From contig NC_135782.1 in the NCBI RefSeq assembly GCF_028453695.1, forward strand, positions 15,060,190-15,124,189: DNA of 64,000 nt, given 5' to 3'. How positions within the stretch are numbered: the stretch's first letter is position 1; each line of letters begins with the position of its first letter. Below the pieces are notes generated by a model. That model did not search any database. It was not told the origin of the DNA and worked only from the letters and a program-made list of their open reading frames with translations. Shown here piece by piece: positions 10,606-22,255 of this stretch. The translations under genes were made by a program, and so were the position numbers. The DNA is from Augochlora pura. Its lineage: Eukaryota > Arthropoda > Insecta > Hymenoptera > Halictidae.

Positions 10606-11400
10606 CCTACTATTGTTATCGTCATCTCTCAGGTCCTGTTCCCGTCATTTCTCTAGAATTAACCCGTTTTACAGAAATCCGCCTCAGTCCAGCTACAGCA
10701 AACAAGTCGTCGGTTTCGTTCCGCTGTCTGCCCGTAGAAAATGCTTGTCACCGGAAGTAGATGATGCACCGGTTAGATAATTTCGCGAGAGTCTGCCGCG
10801 GTGGTCGGGAAGTTTCGGTGTGTTCGGCGGCGTCTAACGAATAGCCGGGCCGCCTTGATTGCAAATTAGTATCGAGGGGACAGAAGGGAGGGTTGGCAGG
10901 ATGGTGGTGGAAGTCTTGGCGCGAGCGTCGGCTCGCTTCATTTCCATTTCTATTTCCGGCGAGATTAAAGTTTCACCTGGTCGGATCGGTCGGACCTCCC
11001 CCCCNNNNNNNNNNNNNNNNNNNNNNNNNNNNNNNNNNNNNNNNNNNNNNNNNNNNNNNNNNNNNNNNNNNNNNNNNNNNNNNNNNNNNNNNNNNNNNNN
11101 NNNNTTTCTGTGGTTGTTGCCGGGGTGGTTAAAATTGCGCGTCGGGTGGAGTCGTAATTGTGCCCCCGCCCACCCCCGAGAAGTGTACACAGGTTTGGTG
11201 ACGCCCTGTACCTGTACATAGCGGCGGTGCCTGTTGGAAACCGCGCGACATCGAGAGCCAATACCCCTGTGTACTGTGAAACATGATCGTCCTGTGCACA
11301 ATTAGGACGGCGGGCGGGTCCGCCTTTACGTCAAGCTCCTGCGGGTATGTGCGCATCTTGTACGGTCTGTCTCGGGAGGGATCCATCGGTAATCCTTAAA
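10606..11400. other. CpG-rich island containing a gap
   Basis: Unique GC-rich DNA split by an N gap that follows a C8 run (10997-11004). The frames spanning it depend on N bases and are not genes. Confidence 0.4.
11005..11104. other. Assembly gap (100 N)
   Basis: Exactly 100 N, immediately after eight C. Confidence 0.98.
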
Positions 11401-11784
11401 TAGGACTGTCAATACACTTTGAGGCTAAAAGGACGGACCCGCTGTAATTCCCGATATTGAACGTTAACGTCTCTTTCATTATTTACCTCGGCAATTTGCC
11501 AATTCGACCGGGCACCCCGGGAAAACGCCGCGTCTTTCAAACGATTTTAGAAACGCGTTCGTCTGCGATCGATCCGCCGCAATTATTACCGAACGTTTTT
11601 GGATTTTAATCGGTACCTCGTTAGCTGGGGATTAATGTTTGAAATGGGGCTGGCTATGCGGGGAGCATTCGGATGGCGATGCTTGAATGTGATCTCATTT
11701 TTCGAGGGAAATTCTTTGACACTCGTCTGATAAGTTTTGGAGGACTTTGAAGCGCTTCGGATGTGATCTGTGTAATTTCATACC
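11401..11784. other. Unique DNA, nothing recognised
   Basis: CpG content falls off toward the AT-rich arrays that follow. No gene or RNA seen. Confidence 0.35.
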
Positions 11785-11925
11785 ATTTGTTAATAATAAA
11801 AGACGATTTGGTAATGATATAGCATAATTTGTTAATACTATAATACGTTTTTATAAGGATATAATACGATTTGATAATAATATAGTATGATTTGTTAATA
11901 ATAAAATACGATTTGATTTAATCTA
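11785..11925. repeat. ~30-bp AT-rich tandem repeat
   Basis: About four or five imperfect units built around ATACGATTTGATAATAATAT. Confidence 0.7.
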
Positions 11926-12013
11926 CGATTTATGCTTTTACTCACTATAGCTATAATTTTGGGAATTTTCATGCTTCGATTTGACTCGCGTTGTACACAG
12001 AGTTAGTATGGAA

Positions 12014-12151
12014 TAGTATATTATACTATAGTTAGTATATTAGAATAATTAGTATATTATACTATAGTTAGTCTATTACAATAATTACTATATTATACTA
12101 TAGTCAGTATATCATAATAATTAATATATTATGCTATAGTTAGTATATTAT
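12014..12151. repeat. 36-bp tandem repeat (3.8 copies)
   Basis: Units begin at 12014, 12050, 12086 and 12122 with TAGTATATTATACTATAG or a close variant. The unit contains the imperfect palindrome TATTATACTATAGTTAGTATA. Confidence 0.85.
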
Positions 12152-12889
12152 TTTATAACTATATATTTATATTTTATAACTATAAATTTATTTTTAGTTA
12201 ATATTCAATCCTCACAATCCCCATAAAAAATTCTAATTTTGCATTAAAATCCACGCTCCAAAATCAATCACAAAACTTTTACATAACCTCTCCGACACGC
12301 TTTATCAATCACGTGACCACCCCTCTTACATCCAAAAGTCAACATCGACATCAAATCACCCAAATTTCATCGCTCGAACGAATTTAGGTTAGCAGACGTT
12401 CAGACGTTGCTTATAGGTTATGTCCGTTTCGCGGGAACACGTGGCGACAAGTTCGGCCGGCAGAAAAATCAGGCCGGGATTAGAGGGAGTGAGGAAGCCT
12501 CGTGGTTTTCGTTGGCGCGCCGACGTTTCGGAAGTAGGGGGGAGGGGGGAGCGTGCTGCATCGCCGACTTTCTCGAGACGCGTCCATTTTTCAGGGGTAA
12601 AACAAGTTCGGTGGCCGGGTCCGGGGGCATACCGCNNNNNNNNNNNNNNNNNNNNNNNNNNNNNNNNNNNNNNNNNNNNNNNNNNNNNNNNNNNNNNNNN
12701 NNNNNNNNNNNNNNNNNNNNNNNNNNNNNNNNNNNGGCACAGGCTCCGGGAAAGAAGCTCGGCCGAGCGAGGCGCGTCTTTAATATTCGCTGATTTCTGA
12801 TACCAGTCGGCAAATATCGAGGCAGCCGCCGAGCTGGAGTAGATAGGCTGTTAGCGATATTATAGAGGGAAACCGCGCGTTATTTCCCT
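12152..12889. other. AT-rich stretch then CpG-rich island with gap
   Basis: AT-rich to about 12390, then CpG-rich to about 12870. The island is interrupted by an N gap at 12636-12735. No recognisable gene. Confidence 0.4.
12636..12735. other. Assembly gap (100 N)
   Basis: Exactly 100 N inside a CpG-rich island. No homopolymer lies immediately beside it, unlike three of the other gaps. Confidence 0.98.
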
Positions 12890-13254
12890 GTCAGGGAGGA
12901 GGTCCTCTGTGAGAGAGATGTAGAGATTGGAGGAGAGAGAGAGAGATATGAGGTGAAAGAGAGGGGAAGAGAGAGGGGAATAGAAAATGGAAAAAAGGGC
13001 AAGAGAGAGAGAGAGAGAGAGAAATGAAAAAGAAGAAATTGTGGGACTGAGAAAAAGAGGGATGACGAAGGAAGGGTAAAGGAAAGGGGTAAGATTCAAC
13101 GGAGGAGAAGATAGAGAGAGACATTTTGCTGGTAGAGAAGCTGAGGGGAAAATGGAGAAAGAGGAATCAAAAGAGAGAGAGAGAAAGGAAGAGGGAAATA
13201 AAGATAGGATCAGGAATAGAGAACTAGATGAAATGAGAGAAAGATAGAGAAAGG
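12890..13254 (+). repeat. Polypurine tract (left of satellite copy 3)
   Basis: GA-rich, strongly purine-biased on the plus strand. The part from about 13037 to 13120 is duplicated at 14041-14125 beyond the satellite. Confidence 0.85.
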
Positions 13255-14035
13255 GATACTGAGAAGAGTGGAATAGAGTAGAATAATGTGGAATAGAGTA
13301 TAATAGAGTGAAACAGAATGTAACAAAGTAGAATAGAGTAGAATAAAGTGAAACAGAATGTAACAGTGTAGAATTGAGCAGAATAGAGTATAATAGAGTG
13401 GAGTAGAATTGAATAGATTACAATAGAGTGAAATAGATTGGAATTGCATGGAATACAGTAGAATATAATATAGAATAGGCTATAACAAAATGAATATAAT
13501 AACAGAATAGAGTGGAGTAATGTAGAAGAGAATAGAATAGAGTCTAGCAGAGTAGAAGAAAATATAATAGAGTGGGATAGAGTTGAATAAAGTGAAATAG
13601 AGTGAAATAGATTGGAATTACATGCAATATAATCTATAACAGAGTAGAATAGAATAAAGCAGAGTAGAGCAGAATAGAGTGGAATAGATTAGAATAAGTC
13701 TGAAAAGTGTGGAAAAGAGTAGAGTAGGGTGGAATAGTAAAATAGAGCAGAATAGAGTATAACAGAGGAGAAGAATGTATAATTGAGTGGAAAAGAGTTG
13801 AATAGAGTAAAATAGATTGGATTCGCATGGAATAAAGTAGAATATAATGTAGAATAGACTATAACAGAATGGAATCGAGAGCATGATAGACTAGAATAGA
13901 GCAGAAAAGAGTGGAATAGAGCAGAAAAGTGCAAAATAGAGCATATTAGAGCGGAATGGAGCAGAATAGAGCAGAATGGAATGGAATAGAGTAGAATATA
14001 ATGGAGAATAGGCTTTAACAGAATAGAATCGGTAA
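13255..14035 (+). repeat. GAATAGAGTG-type satellite array (copy 3)
   Basis: About 780 bp of GAATAGAGTR decamers. Composite blocks (TATAATGTAGAATAGRCTAT then AACAGAATGGAATCGAGAGC) recur near 13460, 13845 and 14000. Open frames on the minus strand are repeat artefacts. Confidence 0.92.
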
Positions 14036-14300
14036 AGGAAGAATTTGAGGGACTGAGAAAATGAGAGATGGAGAAGGAAGGGTAGAGGCAAGGGGTGAGA
14101 TTCAACGGAGAAGATAGAGAGAAGTAGTGAGGCTGAAGTCGAATTGAGGACAGAGAAATTTTGAAGGAAGAGGAACTGAGAGGAAAATAAAAAAAGAGGA
14201 ATAATGAAATGGAGAGAAAGAAAGAGAGAGAGAGAAAGTGAAGAGTGAGAACAGAAATCGAGAAACCATGTGAAAGAGAGAGAGAGAGTCAGAGCATTAC
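14036..14300 (+). repeat. Polypurine tract (right copy)
   Basis: Repeats the sequence of 13037-13120 (GGGACTGAGAAAA, GGAAGGGTARAGG, GATTCAACGGAG), offset by about 1004 bp, then continues as GA-rich DNA. Confidence 0.85.
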
Positions 14301-14919
14301 CCGAAGGGTTATATGGTGAACGTCGACTTCTTTAACGATTTACAATTCCAAATTGAAAGCTGCCCCCGCCCTCTTGCTACCGCCCGCGCGTGTCCCCGTA
14401 CCCGATCAATCGGCGACTATATGCAGGCCAATATCGAACAATATTTTAGTCGAACGACGATATTACGCAGGTAATTTCTCTGATGGTACTCGGAGCGATC
14501 GCGGATTCCGCTTCGAATACATACACCAACGGCGGCGTAAAATTATACGACGCTCTAACGGTTTCTATATTTCGCGGTATTAACCATAGCCCCGGCCGTC
14601 TATTTAGCCCGGGGAATTACTTAAACAGGGATTGGAACTTCTTTATTGTTCATAAATACCATCGCGGAATGAAACAGAGCATACGAGGACTAGGGCCGAG
14701 AAAATTGTACAGTGTGGTTGGTGAAAGACTGATGGGCTTTGGGGAACGTCTTGTTCGCTTCATTTTTTTTTGGTCTTTTCCCGCTTTCTTTTTGTAGGTT
14801 ATGGTGCGATCCCTTGGAGATTAAAATGATGAACGGCGACCGTGTAAATCTCATTGAGCTTTACCGTTTCAGGGAACAATTGAGGAGTTTGCAGAATGAT
14901 GGAGTCTCTGTTAGGTCTG
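14301..14919. other. Unique DNA with an isolated acceptor-like site
   Basis: A pyrimidine run ending TTTCTTTTTGTAG at about 14798 resembles a 3' splice site. It is followed by about 45 open codons (LEIKMMNGDRVNLIELYRF is readable) that run into a TTAGGTC-type repeat without a donor. I see no family match and regard an exon here as unlikely. Confidence 0.25.
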
Positions 14920-14990
14920 CGTTAAGTTTAAGTTAGGTCTGAGTTAGGTCTAAGTTAGGTTTAAGTTAGGTCTCAGTTAAGTCTAGGTAA
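14920..14990 (+). repeat. 12-bp repeat AGTTAGGTCTRA
   Basis: Five or six copies containing TTAGG, the insect telomere pentamer. The period is 12 rather than 5, so this is not telomeric DNA proper. It leads into the 130-150 bp repeat that follows. Confidence 0.75.
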
Positions 14991-15042
14991 TATTTTTTTA
15001 AAAAGCATAAAATGCTGTTCAATTTTTAGTCTAACAATTAGA

Positions 15043-15860
15043 TTTGATTAAACCTGGATTAAATCTAGGTTAAGACTAGGTTAGGTTTGTATTAAAAGAA
15101 AAAAAGGAAGAAATTCTGCTTAAAGATCTCTAAATCTTTTGCCTCCCACTAAATATTTCTATAGAACAGAACTATTAGCTTTTGTTAAATCTGGATGAAA
15201 TCTGGGTTAAGTCTGCATTAAAGTGAGGTTAAAATTTCTGTGACTTAATTTTCTCGTGATTCATAATTAAATCACTGTTGAAGTCATTTGGTTTTTGCTA
15301 AATATTTTCATAGAGCATAACAATTGATGAGTCCCGATTAAGTACGAATTAAATCTAGATTAAGGCTAGATTAAAATTAGGTTAGGTTTTCAAGTAATTC
15401 AATTTCGCTTACAATTAAGAATTATATCGCCGTGTGAGTGTCTTGTATTTTACCAACTATTTAAATAAAGCAGAACAGTTGGTGTCTCTTGATTAAGTCT
15501 CGATTAAATTTGACTTAAAACTAGGTTATGTATTCATTAGAAAAATAAAAGGATCATCGTCTCCTCGAATATATTTAGATCTTTTTCCTTTTGCTAAACA
15601 TTTCGATAGAGCAATACGGTTAATCTTGATTAGTTCTGGATTAAATATAGCTTAAGACTAGATTAGGTTCTCATTAGAGGAACAAAGGCAACATTATCTC
15701 CTCGAATATCTCTAGACCTTTTTTACCAAATATTTCCATAGAGTACTACAATCAATCTTGATTAGTTCTACGTTAAATCTGGCTTAAGACTAGGTTTGGT
15801 TCGCACTGGTATAGCAAAAGGGAAATCCCTCTACACAAATATCTCGAGGACCAGGACCGA
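15043..15860 (+). repeat. 130-150 bp tandem repeat (about 6 units)
   Basis: Each unit has GATTAAGTCTNGATTAAAT, an ACTAGGTTAGGTT-like block, a variable middle with CTCCTCGAATAT in the later units, and AAATATTTCCATAGAGCA near its end. Confidence 0.8.
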
Positions 15861-16334
15861 TCACAACGGTAACACACGCGTTCAATACGAAAGTAGTTCC
15901 AAATGACCCCCTCGGCAAGATATTTCAAAAGGCCATCCAAATCACAGCTGTCTCTCGCCTCAAATGAATGTTTCCCGACCAATGTATCGCGTTATTTACC
16001 AGGTAGGAAAAAAAAGGAGCCCAATTTAAGTAGGGTTATAACGGCTCACCCTACACAAGTGGCCGAGGTTGCATCGATTCGGAATCCGTCGGTCGGCTGA
16101 TGCAGCGAAGGTGGGGAAAAAAAAGGGCAAAAGGGAAAGAGACGGCCCGAATTCTATTGTCAACAGGGGAGCGAACTGGAGGGAATTCGGCGGGTCGTCG
16201 AAGGGCGTCGGATAATTCCGACGGGACGGAGCAGGTGTTAACGACGTGGCGTGTTTAGCGCGACGCCATATTTTCGACGCTTATCCCGTCGGCGTTAGCG
16301 CCCCTGGCAGGAAAAAAGCATCGGGAACGAAGGC
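15861..16334. other. Moderately GC-rich unique DNA
   Basis: No gene recognised. CAGGTAGG near 16000 is donor-like, but no coherent exon precedes it. Confidence 0.3.
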
Positions 16335-16620
16335 GACGGAGAGGGGTGGAAATAGTGAGCTAGAGAGGGAGATAGAGAGAGAGAGAGAGGGAGAGAAAGA
16401 GACATAGAGAGAAAGAGAGAGCCACAAGAAGAAAGAGAAAGACATACAGAGAGTAAGAGAGAGAGATAGAGAGAATGACAGGCATAAAGAAAAAGAGAGA
16501 AAGCCACACGAAGAGACAGAAGGACATTGAAAGAAAGTGAGAGAGACAGAAAGATTGAGAGAGAGAGAGAGAGGGAGAGAGACATAGAAGACGAGAGAGT
16601 CTTCTAGTAGAGAGAGAGAC
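16335..16620 (+). repeat. Polypurine GA-rich tract
   Basis: About 285 bp of GA-rich sequence with interspersed CACA/CATA. The serine/leucine-rich frames on the minus strand come from reading CT repeats. Confidence 0.88.
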
Positions 16621-16639
16621 GCAAAATCAATACATTTTC

Positions 16640-17030
16640 TTGACATAACCTTGACATAATTTTGATATAACTCTAACATAATCTTGATATAACGGTGACG
16701 TTCTCTTGACATAACATTGACGTAATCTTGACATAACCTTAATATAAACAGGAGCAGGATAGAAAATGAGTTCCCTGAGATGTATTGTTATATTACATAA
16801 CAAGTTTTGAATGTCTTAAAGAGGTCCATTTCAAGTCCATTCAAGGTTAGGAACGTCTCAAGACTTAATACACATAATCTTGACATAACTTTGACATAAA
16901 CAGTAACAGAATAGGAAATTAGTTCCTTGTGACATATTTTCATATAACATAACAAGTTTTGAACGTCTTAAAAACGACCATTTTAAGCCCATTCTAGGTC
17001 TGAACGTCTCGAGCCTTAAAATAGACATCT
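16640..17030. repeat. CTTGACATAAC repeat with two ~153-bp units
   Basis: A short 12-13 bp motif CTTGACATAACN is tandem at 16640-16745. It is then embedded in two longer units anchored at 16745 and 16898 (AAACAG, then AGTTCC and AACAAGTTTTGAA). Confidence 0.8.
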
Positions 17031-17575
17031 CTAAGACAATAATTTGTCTCCTACTCTTTGGCAACTCGTAATTGTTTAAAAATTGTGAATACCCAAGATT
17101 TTTATTGTCTTTTAATAAATCATATATGTTATTCAACATGATTTGCGTTAGAAAATACTTTCTGATACTTCAAATAAACACTAAATTCTGTTAGAAGCTC
17201 TAGAAACTTTAATATACTATATAAAAATTCGAAAAAATTTGACAAAGCTATTCCTATATTTCTGATACATTGTACTATATAACAAATTGTAAATTTTATT
17301 TAAAAAAACGCGATATATAATAAAACCATGGAAATATCTCTACACCTAAATAAACACACATAAAATTAAACTCTGCGATGGAAAAATTGTTATAAACTAA
17401 CAACAAATAAAAAGTTTACCCTAAATTAATGAAAAATTATTTGATACCATATTTTTTAAAAACAATACGCTTACAGCACCTTATCGAAACAAATGGTAAT
17501 AATACATATGTATATATTGCTATATAGGTTATATAGGTTATATTGCTATATACGATTTAAGGAACATACTGTCCG
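17031..17575. other. AT-rich stretch, nothing recognised
   Basis: A small TATATAGGTTATATAGGTTA repeat occurs near 17520-17545. Otherwise featureless. Confidence 0.35.
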
Positions 17576-18399
17576 CCGTTTCGCCAAAAATGTTATTAGC
17601 CTAGATGGCAGCGGCGCTCGATGACCGCGTATAAGAGTGGCGCGGACCCCTGGTGTGCGCGTCGGCCGTAAGCGTAAACTTCGTTAACGAGAAACTAATT
17701 CTCCTCCCGGTCGCTGTCGTAAGAAAGTTTCGCAATTTTGGGGGCGGAGGGATCGAGGTGGAGGTTCGCAGCCGGGAGACGGTCAAAGGAGGCCGGCCCG
17801 GGTGAATTACGATGCGAATTAACACGCTACTCAGTTCACCGCGGCCCGACGCTATCCGTCTTCGCCGGTGCGAACGCCGTGGAACGCCGTGGACAGCCGC
17901 CCGTGAGAGCAACCTAGGGGGGTGGGCCCCATTCTTTCCGCGTCGACAACAGCGCGACGACGGCAACGCCGCGGCGGAATTGACATTAGGATAAACGGAT
18001 TCCAAAGTAATTTTCACCGGGCGACGAGAGAAAGAGAGAGAGAGAGAGAGAGCGGCGAGCGCGCGACGTCCTTGTATTCCATTTTGCAAGGCTGATAATA
18101 AGCGATAGCCGGGGCCGGACGCAATTTTCGGCGTCGCCGCGCGCACCGCGCGGTCCTATTAACCGCATCGCGAGGGTTCGTTTGACAGTGATCGGCTGAT
18201 TTACGGTAACACGGTTATGGAAAAACCGGGGCGCCTTGTTGACGACGTGTTACGCCACTTCGAGCCGGGCAAAAATGAAAAATCTACTAGATATTGTAAA
18301 TTGAAAGCCTCGGTGGAGGGATGTTTTTACTTGCCGGGTATTTTTGCAATTAACAAAAGGGGTAGTTTGCAAATTTTAGGGCTTTATAGGGGATGATTT
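17576..18399. other. CpG-rich island with GA run
   Basis: Unique GC-rich DNA with (GA)n at about 18030-18052. The 181-residue minus-strand frame at 17601-18146 is arginine/serine-rich, includes the GA-run-encoded LSLSLS, and has no recognised domain. Confidence 0.4.
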
Positions 18400-19000
18400 G
18401 TTCTTTGAAATGTGCCTAGGGAGATTGTTGTAAAACGTTTCTTTGTGGAAATAAAATTTCTTGAACATTGGCACTAGTCTATCTAATTATTAGCGATCCT
18501 CTAAAGATCTCATCATGTTTCCTTTCGCATCTCTTGGAAAAAGAAGCTATAGTTGAAAGTAGCTAGCGTACATGAAAGTAGAGACTTTGCCCTTTAAGAT
18601 AACATTAGGGGCGTCATTCTTCGATTTTCTTTTTTACGAAGGTACAGTTACTTGAACATCGGTGTTATTCTAGGTAGCTATTAGGGATTCTCTAACAGTG
18701 TCATTACATTTCCCTTCGCATCTCTTGGAAAGATTATCTATCATTAAAAACAGTTAGGTTATGTGAAAGTAGAGACTTTGCCCTTCAAAACAAGCCTAGT
18801 CGCATCACCATACGATTTTTCCTCACGAAGTTATAATTTTATGAACATTACCCCTACTCTACCATCTCCTGGGCATCCCCTAACCATCATCCTCCATACC
18901 AAGTGCATTACACCATCAAAAAAAAATCCTGCATTAATCTACCTAACCGTATCACAAAAAGGGTACTCCAGCCTTGACATCACAAGCTCCAATGTTTAAA
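18400..19000. repeat. Repeat units related to those at 7.4-8.3 kb
   Basis: GTAGAGACTTTGCCCTTYAA occurs at 18578 and 18769 (191 bp apart), with CTTCGCATCTCTTGGAAA and TTGAACATCGGTGTTATTCT blocks matching the 7.4-7.7 kb units. The sequence past 18880 also parallels 8200-8330. Confidence 0.75.
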
Positions 19001-19673
19001 CAAAAATACCTAACCCCGCAGAAGTTATATAACAAATCCAAGACAATGCCAGCCTTCTGAAGGCTGCCTGGAAACGAGCTCCCGCATGTCTGTCACCGTT
19101 TTGCGGCCGACGGGGGTTGCTTACGATGGCCATGGTGGTTGATAACGGCTCGCCGGGTACATCTTTCTCCGTGACATTGTGTGCGGACGGGTCCCGGTGG
19201 GTGGACCGTTCCGCGATGTTTGCCGAGCGTGGATGAAGGGTCCGAGCTACGTGGGCGAGTTGAAAGCCGAGCGCCTCCTCCACGGGTTCCGCCCGGACAT
19301 AATGGCGAGTGTATCGTTCGCCGATTATGGCCGGCGCGCGCGCCGCCGGAAAAGAGAGAACATCACCGGCCCCTTCAGCCTGGGTAAACAGCCGCGTGTG
19401 TACACCTAGCTACGCGTAACGAGGTCGAGCATGAGGTCGTTCAGAATGCGGTGTATTCCATTAATGGCGGCGCGGAGAGGCGGCTCGTGACCGAGGCTAC
19501 TTGTACCGGGGGCCATCAGCGGCTCCGTGACCCAACTGGGGAGCTCACTGTGTCGGCAAACTTCTTTGACCAAGTATAATTCTTCGTAGAATAGTTAAGC
19601 AGCTGGGAGCCGGAAGAATAGGCTGGATTTTAAGTGGAAGGAGTGGGGGTAGGAAGTGTGTAGGGGCCAAGAG
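19001..19673. other. CpG-rich island, no gene recognised
   Basis: Unique GC-rich DNA. The frames are short and lack recognisable motifs. Confidence 0.4.
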
Positions 19674-20055
19674 GCCACGCCTCTTTGGGCCTTGTAATGC
19701 CTCTACTAAGCTTAGCTACGTCTCTTCGGGCCTTGTCACGCCACTACTGGGCTTAGTCACGCCTCTTTAAATCTTGTCACGCCTCTACTAGGCCTCGTTA
19801 CGCCCACGGGCCCTCGATACGCCTCTACTGTCTCACATCACGCCTTTACTGGGCCTCGCGATGCCTCTTTGGCCTTGTCACGCCTCTATGAGCTCTGTCA
19901 CGCCTCTACCGGGTCTCGCCTCTCCTCCACTAGGCTTCGCCACGCCTACTGGACCTTGATGCGCCTCCACTGGTCTTCGCTACGCCTCTTCGAACCTTGT
20001 CACGCCCCTAATGGGTTCGCCACTACTAAACTGGGCATGGTCACGCCTCTTAAAT
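19674..20055 (+). repeat. GC-rich minisatellite (TCACGCCTCTAC-type, ~25 bp)
   Basis: About 15 degenerate copies of a unit like CACGCCTCTACTGGGCCTCG, alternating CTCTACTGGGC and CTCTTTGGGCC versions. It is one of only two GC-rich tandem repeats in the window. Confidence 0.85.
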
Positions 20056-20119
20056 ATCCACGCATACGTCTACAACAAACAAAATTAATTTAACAATTCC
20101 CCACTTAAAAACACAGCAT

Positions 20120-20885
20120 AGGGTTCACAATGAAATTGTTTGCTTCCAGCAGAGCGACGCAGCGCGGCTTAAATTGTGAGGTTATGTTTGAGTATTGTTG
20201 CGCATTTCCAAACGCCGCAAGAAAATCCGTGTGGAATGGCGGCGGGGGGGGGGGGGGGGGTCGGCTGAGCGGGGGGCTCGAATCGGACGCGATTACAGCC
20301 CATTTAGCAAATAATTCAATTGCCGGTAAACGCCGTAGAGGGAATACGTTGTAACGTTAATGAGAATATGCTGGCCGGATGCGACGTTGCGCCGCGTGTT
20401 GTTATACGCTTTCCAATTTTATTCCCTTTGAGCGGACGCCGCGTCGCACAAACGCCATTATCGACGCCGAACGGCGCCGAGCGGAGCCGAGCTGGAAGCG
20501 CGCCTCTGACGGACCCGCGACACACTCTACACCCTCTCTCTCTATCTCTCTGTCACCCGATGTATAAACACCGGCAATCTCGTCACGGGAAATTATGTCA
20601 CGTACAGGTTGATTTGCAAACCGTTCGTCTACCCGCCCTGCTCCGCCGTTGGTCGACCGTCTTCGTTCGAACGGTACGAAATATTATCGCTTCGCGAGGA
20701 CGATCGCTGCTGGAACATAGCACCTAACCTATAAAATACCATCAACGTCAGTCTCAGTATCTTAGGATGTTTATGGTAGCAGCGAATTAGCACGAGAAAA
20801 TATTTATAAGTCGTGTCATGGTACAACAATTAGTTGAACTTGTTCGAGGACTATAAATCTGGAATTGGAAGGCAATTATTTAGAG
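20120..20885. other. CpG-rich island with G17 tract
   Basis: Contains 17 G at 20244-20260 and CpG-rich unique DNA to about 20710. The 135-residue frame at 20320-20727 shows no family I recognise. Confidence 0.4.
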
Positions 20886-21247
20886 ATTTGGTTTCCACAG
20901 TGATTTGGATTAAGTATATAGATTCCTGAGATCATTTGCAACAACTTTTTCCTTTGCGAAATTTTTCTCCGAGCCACCGTTCACGAGATATTAACGAAAA
21001 ACGATGACCAATGGGAGGCGGCATCGTCTGGCGCTAGGCGGAGCAGCCAACGGAGCCCGGTTGCGCCCATTGGCTCGGCCGCCACGCGCTAAAAGGGTTC
21101 GCTTTTTATTGGGCACAGTTTTTCGTTAATAACTCGTTAACGAAGCTGTGGATTCATTTTTTGTTAAGGAAAAAGTTGTTTCAAATGACGTCGAGAACCC
21201 ATTTCTCGATTACGAATGATTTTTTGGACACCTTGTATATTATTATG
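20886..21247. mobile_element. Foldback / MITE-like element (~360 bp)
   Basis: Long imperfect inverted arms of about 100-130 bp. CATTTGCAACAACTTTTTCC near 20934 pairs with GGAAAAAGTTGTTTCAAATG near 21167-21187, and GATATTAACGAAAAA near 20988 pairs with TTTTTCGTTAATAAC near 21118. The right tip ends GGACACCTTGTA and the left tip GGTTTCC is a decayed match. The centre is GC-rich and has CCAATGGG and CCCATTGG inverted. No coding capacity. The superfamily is not certain. Confidence 0.75.
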
Positions 21248-21890
21248 GTCGTCTATCTATGTAAGTTTTATCTGTATGTTATTGTCTATTATACCTTGTT
21301 TTCAGAATATTGGAAGATATATTTATAAAAATTATTTATGGATTTCTATGCTGTAATTTTATTTATATATAATAATAACTATAATTATAGTTATGTATAG
21401 CATAGGTCAGTGCATATATTTAGATTAATAAAACTGTCTCCTGTGTTTATTACTGGACTGCGAATAAAACAGTTATTCCCTTATTTCCAGGATAGACAAT
21501 GGAATAGCGATATATGTACTTCCTTTGTTAATAATTTCTACAAGTTGGCAATATTAGATTAAATCCGCGGTCTACTTATTACAGTCACGTGGATTTAGTT
21601 TCCGAGATATTTGCGGAAAACTGAAGACCTGACTCGGACGACACATAACCTATACATAGAACCTATAAGATATTTTAAAACCTGCGTATAACCTATACAA
21701 GTTATAGTATTATAAAAATTGATTAGGTCAGGTTAGGTCTGTGATTAGCTTGAAAATATTACTTTAAACAATTATACAAAGAAGACACTTACTGGCATGT
21801 CATCAAATATTTATAAAAATATCTAAATATTGTTCTATTACAAGAAATTTATTCCAGTGAAAAACGATTGCAAAATAAATGCAAAAAAAA
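21248..21890. other. AT-rich stretch with a foldback-related fragment
   Basis: Mostly featureless. TTTCCGAGATATTTGCGGAAAA near 21599-21620 resembles the arm module of the neighbouring foldback element. ACCTATA-type repeats occur near 21648-21700. Confidence 0.4.
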
Positions 21891-22255
21891 TATTTTATTT
21901 AATTAAGATTCATTTCCATTAATTCGACAGTTCAATAGTAATGACTTAATCTAAAAATTAAAAATAATACTTTATTCAACTAAGATTCATTGCTATCGGT
22001 TCGACAGTGCAATAGTAACGACATAACCTAAAAATTACAGGGAGCTAATATTCCAAAAAATATTCCACGATTTTTTAGGCCTCTTGTGTAAAGTATAGTT
22101 ATTTGCAAAATTCCATGGAAATTGGGTGTTACTTAACCTAAAAATTGCAGGTTTTAATATTCCAAAAAATATTCTACAATTTTCTGGGCCTCTCGTGTCA
22201 AATACAGTTATTAGCAAAATTCCATGGGAATGGGTCGTTGCCTTAAAAATTGTTT
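21891..22255. repeat. Two short tandem duplications (78 and 110 bp)
   Basis: AAGATTCATT plus TTCGACAGT recur 78 bp apart (21903 and 21981). ACCTAAAAATTRCAGG, then AATATTCCAAAAAATATTC, recur 110 bp apart (22026 and 22136). Confidence 0.8.

Noticed and set aside
13210..14105. Serine/leucine/tyrosine-rich frames of 64-138 residues on the minus strand
   Set aside because: Translation of the GAATAGAGTG satellite, whose period avoids stops on this strand.
19674..20055. Repeated CACGCC units considered as zinc-finger-coding repeats
   Set aside because: The period is about 25 bp rather than 84 bp, and no frame keeps Cys/His spacing.
20928..20942. TGAGATCATTTGCAAC resembles the start of the bantam microRNA
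   Set aside because: Only the first 11 bases agree, and the sequence is part of the arm of the foldback element.
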